Below are positions 9,460 to 17,967 of a stretch of DNA of 64,000 nucleotides, piece after piece. Under the pieces are notes generated by a model. That model did no database searches and was not told the origin of the DNA. It saw only the letters and a program-made list of their open reading frames with translations. Each line of letters opens with the position of its first letter. Position 1 is the stretch's first letter. The position numbers were made by a program, and so were the translations under genes. Source of the DNA: Mycolicibacterium sediminis (GTDB taxonomy: Bacteria; Actinomycetota; Actinomycetes; Mycobacteriales; Mycobacteriaceae); NCBI RefSeq assembly GCF_010731735.1, contig NZ_AP022588.1, positions 3,720,001-3,784,000 on the forward strand, in the 5' to 3' direction.

Positions 9460-10847
9460 CCCCGCGCGCCTACTGCGTCGTGGGGGGCGGCATCTCGGGT
9501 CTGGTGGCCGCGTTCCGGCTGCGCCAGGCGGCCGGGCCCGACGCGTCGATCACGCTGTTCGACCCCGCCGACCGGCTCGGCGGCGTGCTGCGGACCGAGC
9601 GCGTCGGCGGCCAGCCCGTCGACGTCGGCGCCGAGGCGTTCATCGCGCGACGACCCGAGGTGTCCGCGCTGCTGGCCGAGCTGGGTCTGACGGCCAAGCA
9701 GGTCGGCACCACCGGTGTGCGGCCACTGATCTACGCGCGGGGGCGGCTGCACCAGATGCCGCCGGGCACGCTGCAGGGCATCCCGGCGAGCGCCGAGTCG
9801 GTGGCGGGCCTGGTCGACGACGCCACCGTCGCGCACGTCGCAGGCGAGCCCGGTCGTCCCCTGTCGTGGCGGCCGGGCGCCGACCCGTCCGTCGCCGAAC
9901 TCGTCTCCGACCGGTTCGGCAGGCAGGTCGTGGAGCGGTCGGTCGATCCCCTGCTGGGTGGTGTCTACGCGGGCTCCGCGGCGACCATCGGTCTACGGTC
10001 GGCGCTGCCGACGCTCGCCGCGGCGCTGGACCGCGGCGCACCCAGCCTCACCGACGCCGTCCGGCAGTGCGTGCCCGCGCCCACGGGTGCGCCGGTGTTC
10101 GGCGCCGTCGACGGCGGCTACCAGGTGCTGATCGACGAACTGGCCCGCCGGGCCGGCTTCCGGTGGGCGCACGTCGGCGTGCGGCGCATCGACCGGTCGG
10201 CCGCGGGGTGGGACGTGCTCGACGACGACGGGGCCCGCTGGTACGCCGACGGCGTCGTGGTGGCGGTGCCCGCGCCGCGGCTGTCCCGCCTCGTCGAGGG
10301 CGTCGCACCGCGGACCGCCGCGGCGGCCGGGCGCATCGACGTCGCCTCCAGCGCGCTGGTGGTGCTGGCGCTGCCGGGCGGGACGCCGGTGCCGGAGCAG
10401 TCCGGCGTGCTGGTCGCCAGCGGAGAAGCGTTGCACGCCAAGGCCGTCACGCTGACCTCGCGCAAGTGGGGCAGGCGCGGCAACGCGGAGCTGCTGCGGC
10501 TGTCGTACGGCAAGTTCGGCGACGGCATCGCCCGCAACACCGGCGACGAGGAGCTGCTGGCGTGGGCTGCCGAGGACCTGCGCGACCTGTTCGGACTCCG
10601 CCAGGAACCCGTCGACTGCCGCGTACAGCGGTGGATCGATGCGCTGCCGCAGTACGGCCCGGGTCACCCCGCGCTGGTGGCCGAGCTGCGCGCGGGTCTA
10701 CCGCCGACGCTGGCCGTGGCCGGAGGCTATCTCGACGGCATCGGCGTGCCGGCGTGTGTGGCGTCCGGCACCCGGGCGGCCGCTCGGTTGACCGGCTCGA
10801 GCGTGGCACGATGGGAGACATGGCGAAGCTCGACTACGACGCATTGA
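9456..10847 (+). CDS. cgoX: Coproporphyrinogen III oxidase (HemY-type FAD enzyme)
   Basis: FAD-dependent oxidase of 463 residues. The dinucleotide motif VVGGGISGLVAAFRLRQA is at the extreme N terminus, and the C-terminal flavin motif is VAGGYLDGIGVPACVASG. The family was long called protoporphyrinogen oxidase (hemY/hemG). In actinobacteria with ChdC the substrate is coproporphyrinogen III, giving coproporphyrin III, and chdC follows directly here. GTG at 9456 overlaps the hemE stop. The last nine or so codons overlap chdC in another frame, so the C-terminal tail is not constrained as family sequence. It corresponds to M. tuberculosis Rv2677c. Confidence 0.93.
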   Translation: MTPRAYCVVGGGISGLVAAFRLRQAAGPDASITLFDPADRLGGVLRTERVGGQPVDVGAEAFIARRPEVSALLAELGLTAKQVGTTGVRPLIYARGRLHQMPPGTLQGIPASAESVAGLVDDATVAHVAGEPGRPLSWRPGADPSVAELVSDRFGRQVVERSVDPLLGGVYAGSAATIGLRSALPTLAAALDRGAPSLTDAVRQCVPAPTGAPVFGAVDGGYQVLIDELARRAGFRWAHVGVRRIDRSAAGWDVLDDDGARWYADGVVVAVPAPRLSRLVEGVAPRTAAAAGRIDVASSALVVLALPGGTPVPEQSGVLVASGEALHAKAVTLTSRKWGRRGNAELLRLSYGKFGDGIARNTGDEELLAWAAEDLRDLFGLRQEPVDCRVQRWIDALPQYGPGHPALVAELRAGLPPTLAVAGGYLDGIGVPACVASGTRAAARLTGSSVARWETWRSSTTTH

Positions 10848-11512
10848 ACTCGGTGACCCGCTACATGATGATCTCGGTGTTCGCGGTGCAGCCGGAGGCG
10901 TTGGAGGAGGAGCGGTCCGCGCTGGTCGACGAGATGGCGACCTTCCTCAAGCGTCAGGAGGAGGGCGACGTCGTGGTCCGCGGCCTGTACGACGTCGCGG
11001 GGTTCCGCGCCGACGCCGACTTCATGCTGTGGACGCACGCCGAGCGGGTGGAGGACCTGCAGGCCACCTACCGCGCGTTCCGGCAGACGACGCTGGGCCG
11101 CGCGAGCGATCCGGTGTGGAGCGTCGTCGCGCTGCACCGGCCCGCGGAGTTCAACAAGAGCCACGTGCCCGCGTTCATCGCGGGCGAGGAGCCCGGCGAC
11201 TACGTCTGCGTCTACCCGTTCGTCCGTTCCCTGGACTGGTATCTGCTGCCCGACGACGAGCGGCGCAAGATGCTCGTCGAGCACGGCATGGCGGGCCGCG
11301 AGTACCCGGACGTGCGGGCCAACACCGTGCCGGCGTTCGCCCTCGGCGACTACGAGTGGATCCTGGCGTTCGAGGGCCCGGACCTCGGCCGCATCGTCGA
11401 GTTGATGTGGAAGCTGCGCTACACGGATGCCCGTCGCCACGTCCGCGAGGAGACACCGTTCTTCACCGGTCCGCGCCTGTCGGTCGAGGACCTGATCGCG
11501 CGCCTGCCGTAG
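10820..11512 (+). CDS. chdC: Coproheme decarboxylase ChdC (HemQ)
   Basis: Decarboxylates two propionates of Fe-coproporphyrin to make haem b using hydrogen peroxide, the last step of the actinobacterial route. The 230 residues match the single-domain actinobacterial form (M. tuberculosis Rv2676c). Conserved stretches include VVRGLYDVAGFRADADFM, LHRPAEFNKSHVPAF with the likely haem-ligand histidine region, and YPFVRSLDWYLLP with the tyrosine expected to carry the radical. ATG 10820 was chosen over ATG 10811 because GGGAGA lies 4-9 bases upstream and MAKLDYDALN matches the family. The gene starts inside the 3' end of cgoX (28-bp overlap). A hairpin follows the stop. Confidence 0.95.
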   Translation: MAKLDYDALNSVTRYMMISVFAVQPEALEEERSALVDEMATFLKRQEEGDVVVRGLYDVAGFRADADFMLWTHAERVEDLQATYRAFRQTTLGRASDPVWSVVALHRPAEFNKSHVPAFIAGEEPGDYVCVYPFVRSLDWYLLPDDERRKMLVEHGMAGREYPDVRANTVPAFALGDYEWILAFEGPDLGRIVELMWKLRYTDARRHVREETPFFTGPRLSVEDLIARLP

Positions 11513-11534
11513 CTCTTCACGCCGAGCACACGTC

Positions 11535-11567
11535 AACTCCCCTCTTCTGCCGTAGAGCAGGGGAGTT
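11535..11567. terminator. Stem-loop between convergent chdC and msrB
   Basis: AACTCCCCT (11535-11543) and AGGGGAGTT (11559-11567) form a perfect 9-bp stem with a 15-base loop, 22 bases after chdC and 30 bases after msrB on the other strand. No U-tract follows, as is usual in mycobacteria. Its symmetric place suggests a bidirectional terminator. Confidence 0.6.
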
Positions 11568-11596
11568 CACGTCTGCTCGCGGAACGGAGTTCGAGT

Positions 11597-12007
11597 TCAG
11601 CTTCCGGCCGGGACCAGCTTCAGCGAGATCGAGTTGATGCAGTACCGCTGGTCGGTCGGCGTCGGGTAGCCCTCGCCCTCGAAGACGTGCCCGAGGTGGC
11701 TGTGGCAGTTGGCGCAGATGACCTCGACGCGGTGCATGCCCAGCGAGTCGTCGGTCACCAGGATCACCGCGTCGGAGTCGGCCGGATCGAAGAACGACGG
11801 CCAGCCGCAGTGGGATTCGAACTTCTCGGTGCTGCGGAACAGTTCGGCGCCGCACGCCCGGCACTGGTACACGCCCTCGGTCTTCGAGTCGGTGTACTCG
11901 CCGGTGAAGGGCGGCTCGGTGGCCGCCTCGCGCAGCACCGCGAACTCGGCCGGGTTGAGCTTGGTGCGCCACTCGTCGTCGGTGAGCTGGATCTTCGGGC
12001 TGGTCAT
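11597..12007 (-). CDS. msrB: Peptide-methionine (R)-S-oxide reductase
   Basis: Repairs oxidised methionine (R-sulfoxide) in proteins. The 136 residues contain two zinc-binding CxxC pairs (CRACGAELF and CANCHSHLGHVF) and the catalytic RYCINSISLKL near the C terminus. It is cytosolic, with no signal peptide. The start overlaps the aftC stop as ATGA, so the gene is probably translated from the aftC message; the same order is found in M. tuberculosis (Rv2673-Rv2674). The 3' end faces a shared stem-loop. Confidence 0.96.
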   Translation of the reverse strand: MTSPKIQLTDDEWRTKLNPAEFAVLREAATEPPFTGEYTDSKTEGVYQCRACGAELFRSTEKFESHCGWPSFFDPADSDAVILVTDDSLGMHRVEVICANCHSHLGHVFEGEGYPTPTDQRYCINSISLKLVPAGS

Positions 12008-13275
12008 CCCTCAACGCTAGCGCGAGGGCGCGCGTCCGTCATCCACGGCGGATCGATGCCGTCCTCGAGCCGTCCGTCGGCCTTGGCGTCGAGGTAGCGG
12101 AAGTACAGCACGCTGAACACCACGATGAGCATCAGCGACCAGCCGTAGGTGATCTTCGAGTACTCGAGGAACCGGCCGGTGGTCGGCCAGTGGCCCAGCA
12201 GCCACCGGTCCATGGTCATGAAGCCATAGATCGCCAGCCACGCCACCCAGTTGCGGATCGTCGAGTTCGCGAGCACCACCGTCATGAGGAACGGGAACAG
12301 CATCATCGAGTAGTAGCCCTGACCCAGCGACAGCACCAGGAACGACGTGATGAGCAGCACGCCCGACGACGTCAGCATCCAGAACAGCGGGTCGCGTTCG
12401 CGGTAATAGCGGTACAGCAGCCACAGGGTCGCCACCGCGAGCAGACCGAACGCGATGCGCAGCAGCAGGATCAGCCACGCCGGCAGGCCGTAGTACACGC
12501 CGTTGCCCAGGATCGAGCTGTTGAAGTAGTCGCGGGTGGACAGGATGTAGGGGACGGTGCGGCTGACGAAGTTCATCGGGTCGGACACCAGCGGCCACGC
12601 CACGGCGTTGAACACCAGGGGCACGCCGATGGCCGTCACGAGTGGGCGCCATTGGCGGTTCAGGACGGGTATCAGCAGCAGCGGCGCCAGCGACGGTTTG
12701 ACGACGAGCGTGAGGCCGATGGCGACGCCGGCCAGCCACTCGTGGTTGCGCTTGCCGTCCAGCAGCCACCGGAAGAACAGCACCTCGGCCAGCAGCATGC
12801 AGCCGTTGATGTTGGTGAACACCAAAGTGTTGGTGACGGACTCGGTGCAGAACATCGCCAGCAGCAGCGCCGGGGCGGCCACCGAGGCGAGACCGAACTT
12901 GAAGAGCCGCAACAGGAAGTAGGCGGCCAGCAGTATCGCGACGGTGTTGAAGAAGATGAACCAGTACCGCGACGCGTCCACGGGCAGGTAGCCGAACGGG
13001 GCCAGCAGCAGCGTGCCGCCGGGCGGGTACAGGTAGTGCGGGTCGACGTAGTCGAAGTGCTCGTTGTAGATGTCCCAGCCGCGCTTGAAGTTGACGACGG
13101 CCCGGTAGACGGGCCCGAAGTCGTCGGTGATGTAGCCGTTGGTGGCCAGCACGTAGCTGCGGTGGATGATCGACAGGATCGCGACGGGCCACAGTGCCGA
13201 CCGCAGCACGGTCGCGGCGTCGGGCGCGGACGTGCGGGGTCGGAATGCACGCACCAGGGAGTCAGCTACCGCCAC
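12004..13275 (-). CDS. aftC: Alpha-(1->3)-arabinofuranosyltransferase AftC
   Basis: Polytopic GT-C fold glycosyltransferase (423 residues) that adds the 3-arm branching arabinose to arabinogalactan and lipoarabinomannan using decaprenyl-phosphoryl arabinose. The first extracytoplasmic loop carries the paired aspartates typical of the family in GYITDDFGPVYRA. About ten hydrophobic helices follow, ending with a basic cytoplasmic tail (YLDAKADGRLED). The sequence agrees closely with what I recall of Rv2673. It heads a two-gene unit with msrB and lies next to a lipoprotein gene on the same strand 35 bp upstream. Confidence 0.93.
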   Translation of the reverse strand: MAVADSLVRAFRPRTSAPDAATVLRSALWPVAILSIIHRSYVLATNGYITDDFGPVYRAVVNFKRGWDIYNEHFDYVDPHYLYPPGGTLLLAPFGYLPVDASRYWFIFFNTVAILLAAYFLLRLFKFGLASVAAPALLLAMFCTESVTNTLVFTNINGCMLLAEVLFFRWLLDGKRNHEWLAGVAIGLTLVVKPSLAPLLLIPVLNRQWRPLVTAIGVPLVFNAVAWPLVSDPMNFVSRTVPYILSTRDYFNSSILGNGVYYGLPAWLILLLRIAFGLLAVATLWLLYRYYRERDPLFWMLTSSGVLLITSFLVLSLGQGYYSMMLFPFLMTVVLANSTIRNWVAWLAIYGFMTMDRWLLGHWPTTGRFLEYSKITYGWSLMLIVVFSVLYFRYLDAKADGRLEDGIDPPWMTDARPRASVEG

Positions 13276-13310
13276 CAGCGCACCCTATAACGGTCCTCGC
13301 AGGCGGCCGG

Positions 13311-14870
13311 TCAGGCGGGGCAGTACGTGTCGGTGCTCGGCAGGTTGCCGCTCTGCAGGTACGCGAGCACCGGCCCGAGGGCGCACGGGGACGACGTCAC
13401 CGCGCCGTGGCCGGTGCCCTGCCAGATGATGCGGCGGTTGGTGGCACCGCCGTTGATGACGGTCGCCGCGACGGCCGCGACGCCCTCGTTGCCGACGATG
13501 GGATCGTTCTGCACGCCCAGCAGCAGCACCGGGGTCTTGAGGTTCTGCGGTTCCTTGGGGGGCGTGCTGCTCGGCCAGTTCAGGCAGTCGACCATGTCGA
13601 GCGCGCCGACGCGGCCGAACTGCGGGTAGAGCCGGTCCCAGCCGACGACGAGTTCGCGCACCCGGTCCGGCGTCGGTCGGTTCAGCGCGTCGCTGCAGGA
13701 GTTCACGAACTGACCGTCGGTGTGGCGCAGCGTCTCGGCCTGGTTCACGAGGTCGTTGAGCGCGCCGGTGTTGCCGTCCCGGGCGGCGGCGAGCGCGCCG
13801 GCGAGGGCGGCCCGTGACCCGGACTGGTCGAAGGCGAGTGCGGTGGTGATGGCGTCGACGAGTGCGGACACCGACACGCCTCCCGGGCCCTGCCCGGCGC
13901 GGGCGGCGGCCAGCAGTGCGTCGACGGCGCCCTTGGGGTCCGGTCCGAGCGGGCAGCCGGTGGCCGTGCACTGCGCGGCGAAGGCGTCGAGGGCGGCCTG
14001 CTGGCCCTTGACCTTCTGCTCGGCTGCGGCCTCGGCGCCGATGGCCAGGGGCAGCGGAGAGTCGAGGATCAGGCGCGACACCTTGTTCGCGTGGGTGCCC
14101 GCGTACGCCAGGGCGACCTGGGCGCCGTTGCCGACGCCCAGCAGCGCCAGCGTCGGCACGTCCCAGGTACTGCGCAGGCGTTCGATGTCCTCGGCGGCGT
14201 GGACGGTGTCGTAGGCGGAGTCGCCCGGAGCGATGGTGTCGGTGCAGCTGGTGGTGGCGGTCTGCACGATGGCGCCGAGGTTGGCCACGGGGTCGTCGCC
14301 CGCCTCGAACTGGGCCTGGTCGAACATCTCCTGGCGGTCGAACAGGTCGCGGCAGTCCAGTTCGCCGGACATGCCGGTGCCGCGGCGGTCCACGGCGACG
14401 ATCGGGTTGGTCTTCAGCACGTCGGTGCCGTTGCGCGCCAGCCACATCGGCAGTTCGACCGAGGACGGCAGGTCGGTGCCGGTGGTCATCACCAGCGGAC
14501 CCGCGTCCGAGGGCGTTGCCACGGACTTGGCGCGGACGACGCCGATGGTGACGCTGCCGCTGGCACCGTTGATGGAGTCGAGGTCGGCGTCGTAGTCGGC
14601 GCAGTCCAGGCTGACGCCGGCGGGGGCGGGCACCTGCGCGTCGCGGAACACCCGGCTGGTGCAGTCCTGCCATGCCAGCTCGTTCTTCGGCGCCTCGACC
14701 GGCGGCGGGCCGGTCGGGGCCTGGGTGGTCTCCGGCTGTCCCTGCGGATTGGCCCCCGAGTTGGTGGCGAAGCGCGGGTTGGCGGCCAGGATCGGTGCGC
14801 ACCCGGCCAGGACGACCGACGCGACGGTGGCGAGGCAGAGGGCCCGGATTGGCTGACGACGCCGACGCAT
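13311..14870 (-). CDS. TAP-like alpha/beta-hydrolase lipoprotein lacking the catalytic serine (Rv2672-like)
   Basis: Predicted exported lipoprotein of 519 residues. A short basic start (MRRRRQ) leads into a hydrophobic stretch ending in the lipobox VVLAGC at about residues 19-24. The body is a tripeptidyl-aminopeptidase-like alpha/beta hydrolase with DRRGTGMSGELDC in the N-terminal half and the TAP-like C-terminal domain. The nucleophile elbow, normally G-x-S-x-G, reads GVGNG here (LLGVGNGAQVALAYAG), so no serine nucleophile is present, although the likely acid (NDPIVG) and histidine (GTGHGAV) remain. As I recall, M. tuberculosis Rv2672 has the same change, so it is probably not a sequencing error. 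Annotated elsewhere as a secreted protease; a binding role is just as possible. Confidence 0.82.
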   Translation of the reverse strand: MRRRRQPIRALCLATVASVVLAGCAPILAANPRFATNSGANPQGQPETTQAPTGPPPVEAPKNELAWQDCTSRVFRDAQVPAPAGVSLDCADYDADLDSINGASGSVTIGVVRAKSVATPSDAGPLVMTTGTDLPSSVELPMWLARNGTDVLKTNPIVAVDRRGTGMSGELDCRDLFDRQEMFDQAQFEAGDDPVANLGAIVQTATTSCTDTIAPGDSAYDTVHAAEDIERLRSTWDVPTLALLGVGNGAQVALAYAGTHANKVSRLILDSPLPLAIGAEAAAEQKVKGQQAALDAFAAQCTATGCPLGPDPKGAVDALLAAARAGQGPGGVSVSALVDAITTALAFDQSGSRAALAGALAAARDGNTGALNDLVNQAETLRHTDGQFVNSCSDALNRPTPDRVRELVVGWDRLYPQFGRVGALDMVDCLNWPSSTPPKEPQNLKTPVLLLGVQNDPIVGNEGVAAVAATVINGGATNRRIIWQGTGHGAVTSSPCALGPVLAYLQSGNLPSTDTYCPA

Positions 14871-14917
14871 GCTGACCACAGTAGCGATCGAGGGTGCCGG
14901 GTCCGGTCGACGCGGGA

Positions 14918-15739
14918 TCAGTCGGCCTTCACGTACCGGGTGTACAGGTAGCCCTCGGCGTCGGTCAGCAGGTGGCTGCGCCGCATGCGGGTGTGGGCCT
15001 CCCCGGACCCGGTGGCGATGCGCCGCGCGTTGCCGCCGACGAGGATGGGGGCGATCGTCACACACAGTTCGTCGAGCAGGTCGAGTTCGATGAACAGGCT
15101 GAGCAGTGACGGTCCGCCCTCGGTGAGCACCCGGCGCAGTCCGCGACCGTCGAGGAGCTGGAGGACGCGCACGGGGTCGACGCGGTCGGCCTGTCGGCCG
15201 GAGGCGTCGATCACCTCGGCGCTGTCGCCGAACCGGCGGGTCGCGTCCTCGACGGTCTCACGACAGGTGAGGACCAGCGGCGGCACCTCGGAGCGGGTGA
15301 ACAGCTTGGCGTCGTGCTCGAAGTCGGCGTGGTGGGTGACGACGGCGATGGGCGGCACCTCGGACTGGCCCCGGCTCTGCCTCTCGAGGCGCGCGGCCGC
15401 CGGCATCTGGGCGCCGGAGTAGTTCTCGATCCGGACCGTGGACGCTCCGACGAGGATGACGTCGGCCTCGCGCCGCATCCGGTGGAAGATGGCGCGGTCG
15501 CCGAGACCCGCGAGGCCACCCGACGTGCCGTCGTCGGTGGCGGCGCCGTCCAGGCTGGACAGCATGTTCGCGCGGACCCAGCACCGATCCAGCGGGTCGG
15601 GATAGGCGTAGAAGGCCGCCAGCCGACCGTCGTCGTCGGTGTCGAACGCGGAGCCGACGGCTCCCAGCTCTGTGAGCTCTGTCGCAGCCTCGCCCTCGGA
15701 CACGTGGACAATTGCAACACGTCGATAGGGTGCCTGCAT
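14918..15739 (-). CDS. RibD C-terminal-type pyrimidine reductase/DHFR-like protein (Rv2671-like)
   Basis: 273-residue NADPH-dependent reductase of the RibD_C/DHFR fold. Landmarks are WVRANMLSSLDGAATDDGTSG near the N terminus, EADVILVGASTVRIENY with the nucleotide-binding part, and RRVLTEGGPSLLSLFIE. The deaminase domain of bifunctional RibD is absent. The M. tuberculosis homologue can act as a dihydrofolate reductase analogue and is linked to p-aminosalicylate resistance when overexpressed, so the in vivo role may be folate rather than riboflavin. ATG 15739 was chosen over ATG 15760 because AAGGAGA precedes it at proper distance. That start codon physically overlaps the zapE start on the other strand. 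Confidence 0.85.
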   Translation of the reverse strand: MQAPYRRVAIVHVSEGEAATELTELGAVGSAFDTDDDGRLAAFYAYPDPLDRCWVRANMLSSLDGAATDDGTSGGLAGLGDRAIFHRMRREADVILVGASTVRIENYSGAQMPAAARLERQSRGQSEVPPIAVVTHHADFEHDAKLFTRSEVPPLVLTCRETVEDATRRFGDSAEVIDASGRQADRVDPVRVLQLLDGRGLRRVLTEGGPSLLSLFIELDLLDELCVTIAPILVGGNARRIATGSGEAHTRMRRSHLLTDAEGYLYTRYVKAD

Positions 15740-16790
15740 GCACGGGGCATCTCCTTCCACTTCATCCGGTACGACCGCGCACCTGGTGGATCGTCACCCG
15801 ACCGTCACGCCCGAGCGGTTGGTCGCCCAGCTGGTGCCCCCGCCGACGTTCGCCGACGTCTCCTTCGACACCTACCGGCCCGACCCGGGGGAGCCGTCGC
15901 AGTCAGATGCCGTCCGGTCGTGCGAGCAGTTCTGCACCGAGGCCGCGCAGCGTCGGGCGGGCAAGAAGAAGCTGTTCGGCAAGCGTGAGGTGCTCCCGGG
16001 CGTCGGGGTGTACCTCGACGGCGGGTTCGGCGTCGGCAAGACCCACCTCCTGGCGTCGACGTACTACCGCCTGGTGGCCGCCGACGCCGGGCCGGCGGCG
16101 TTCGCGACCTTCGGCGAATTGACCCAGCTGGCAGGGGTATTCGGCTTCGTGGAGTGCATCGAGCTGCTGTCGGGCTACGTGGTGGTGTGCATCGACGAGT
16201 TCGAACTGGACGACCCGGGCAACACGACGTTGATCTCGCGGCTGCTGTCGGCGCTGGTGGAGCGCGGGGTGTCGATCGCCGCGACGTCGAACACGCTGCC
16301 CGAGCAACTCGGCGAGGGACGCTTCGCGGCGCAGGACTTCCTGCGCGAGATCAACACGCTGTCGCAGATCTTCACGACGGTGCGGATCGAGGGCCCCGAC
16401 TATCGGCACCGCGACCTGCCACCCGCGCCGCAACCGCCCAGCGACGAGGACGTGCGGGCGCGGGCGGAGGGCGTGGAGGGCGCGACGCTCGACGACTTCG
16501 ACGCGCTGTGCGCGCACCTCGCGACGATGCACCCATCGCGGTACAACGCGTTGATCGAGGGGGTGACCGAGGTGTTCGTCACCGGGGTCCACCCGATCGA
16601 GGATCAGAGCGTGGCGCTGCGGCTGGTGTCGCTGACCGACCGGCTGTACGACGCGGGCATCCCGATCGTGGCGTCGGGGTCCAAGCTCGACACCGTGTTC
16701 AGCGAGGAGATGCTCGCCGGCGGGTTCCGCAAGAAGTACCTGCGCGCGACGTCGCGACTGCTGGCACTGACGCACGCGGGCCAGGAGTAG
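15738..16790 (+). CDS. zapE: Cell division protein ZapE (AFG1-type ATPase)
   Basis: 350-residue P-loop ATPase of the AFG1/ZapE family, which associates with the FtsZ ring in E. coli. Walker A is GGFGVGKTHLL, Walker B VVVCIDEFELDD, and the sensor region ISRLLSALVERGVSIAATSN follows; the family C terminus with GFRKKYLRATSRL is intact. The start ATG lies within the CATG shared with the divergent RibD-like gene, with AGGGTG upstream as a weak ribosome site; a GTG at 15786 is an alternative. The stop directly abuts the convergent GNAT gene. It corresponds to Rv2670c. Confidence 0.9.
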   Translation: MHGASPSTSSGTTAHLVDRHPTVTPERLVAQLVPPPTFADVSFDTYRPDPGEPSQSDAVRSCEQFCTEAAQRRAGKKKLFGKREVLPGVGVYLDGGFGVGKTHLLASTYYRLVAADAGPAAFATFGELTQLAGVFGFVECIELLSGYVVVCIDEFELDDPGNTTLISRLLSALVERGVSIAATSNTLPEQLGEGRFAAQDFLREINTLSQIFTTVRIEGPDYRHRDLPPAPQPPSDEDVRARAEGVEGATLDDFDALCAHLATMHPSRYNALIEGVTEVFVTGVHPIEDQSVALRLVSLTDRLYDAGIPIVASGSKLDTVFSEEMLAGGFRKKYLRATSRLLALTHAGQE

Positions 16791-17321
16791 TCAGAGCCTG
16801 CGCAGCATCACGTAGTCGTTCTCGACCGCGTCCCCGAGCTGGAACGTCTTGGTGCCGGTGATCAGGAAGCCGTGCTTGGAGTAGAAGCGTTGCGCGCGCT
16901 CGTTGTCCTGGTTGACGCCGAGCCACACCGCCGAATCGCCGCGTCCCTCGGACCGCTCGAGCGCCGCGGTCATCAGCGCCGCCGCGGCACCGGAGCCGTG
17001 GGAGTCGGGCAGGACGTACATCTTGGACAGTTCGCGCGCGGGCAGGATCGGCACGGCACGGCGGACGTGCTCGTCGTCCCCGACACCGTCGACGAGCATG
17101 GCGTAGCCGACGATCCCGTGCTCGGTGCGGGCGACGAGCACCTCGCGGGAGGGGTCGAAGAGGTACGCGGCGAACCGCTCCCGGGACAGGTTCGTCGCGA
17201 TGAAGTCGGCGACGTTGGCGGGCGTCGCCGACGGCGGGCAGGCGAGTGGGAACGTGCGCGCGGCGACGTCGGCGAGTTCGCTCAGTTCGGCCGTGGCGGC
17301 CGCGGTGACCTGGACGGGCAC
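16791..17321 (-). CDS. GNAT family N-acetyltransferase (Rv2669-like)
   Basis: About 176 residues with the GNAT fold. The acetyl-CoA-binding loop region is LSKMYVLPDSHGSGAAAALM (motif A, Q/RxxGxG/A-like) and motif B is WLGVNQDNERAQRFYSKHGF. The substrate is unknown; the family ranges from small molecules to protein N termini. The frame stays open to 17363 over the end of the next gene; the GTG at 17321 starts five bases after that gene's stop and was preferred. It is convergent with zapE with no gap between stops. Confidence 0.82.
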   Translation of the reverse strand: MPVQVTAAATAELSELADVAARTFPLACPPSATPANVADFIATNLSRERFAAYLFDPSREVLVARTEHGIVGYAMLVDGVGDDEHVRRAVPILPARELSKMYVLPDSHGSGAAAALMTAALERSEGRGDSAVWLGVNQDNERAQRFYSKHGFLITGTKTFQLGDAVENDYVMLRRL

Positions 17322-17326
17322 GGGGA

Positions 17327-17893
17327 TCAGGGCAGCGGCGAACCCGGCTGCCAGATGTTCCACTGGGCCAGGTGTTCACCGGTCTTGGGGTCGAGCAGCA
17401 CCACGTTGGTGACGAGGTCGCGGTAGACCTGCCAGTAGACGGCGCCGTTGACGGTCGACCCGGCCGGCGCGTTCAACAGTGCGTACTGCAGGGCGTCGGG
17501 TGCGTCGGTTGCCTTGGGCGCGTACGCATCTCCGTAGGGGGTGACGCCGTTGAAGGCGAAGCCGAGGGACTGGGCGTAGGGCGCAGGCGTCTGGATGGTG
17601 TGCACGGTGACCCCGGCGCGCCACGGCCCACCCTCGTAGCGCCAGCGCGGGGAACCGGTGGGCGCGTAGCCGGGAGGGGGATCGGTGGGGAGGACGTCGT
17701 GCACGGTCACGTCGGCGACGATGCCGCGGTACTCGACGCGCAGGGTGTCGCCCAGGTTGCCGATCGGGTTGACGTCTGCGGCCGCGGGCGGTGCGACCGC
17801 GACGCCGAGCATGGCGAGCGTCGCGACGACGAGGGCGAGCATGCGCGTCGCCGCTTTCCGGGTGATTCCCCGCGTGCCGGTTCCACCAGTCAT
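17327..17893 (-). CDS. Exported DUF1942 (MPT63-like immunoglobulin-fold) protein
   Basis: Secreted 188-residue protein. An N-terminal stretch with basic residues and a hydrophobic core (MLALVVATLAMLGVAVAP) ends in a signal peptidase I-type site PPAAA-DV. The mature part begins with NPIGNLGDTLRVEY and ends with a W-N-I-W segment, as in the mycobacterial DUF1942 family that includes MPT63 and Rv2668. The family folds as an immunoglobulin-like beta sandwich; its function is unknown. It lies just upstream of and co-directional with the GNAT gene. Confidence 0.82.
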   Translation of the reverse strand: MTGGTGTRGITRKAATRMLALVVATLAMLGVAVAPPAAADVNPIGNLGDTLRVEYRGIVADVTVHDVLPTDPPPGYAPTGSPRWRYEGGPWRAGVTVHTIQTPAPYAQSLGFAFNGVTPYGDAYAPKATDAPDALQYALLNAPAGSTVNGAVYWQVYRDLVTNVVLLDPKTGEHLAQWNIWQPGSPLP

Positions 17894-17967
17894 GTGACTC
17901 TTCGCTCCCGTCGTGTGCTGCCTCGCATGATGGCACACCGGGGTACGCCCGACGGTGGGTTCGACGG

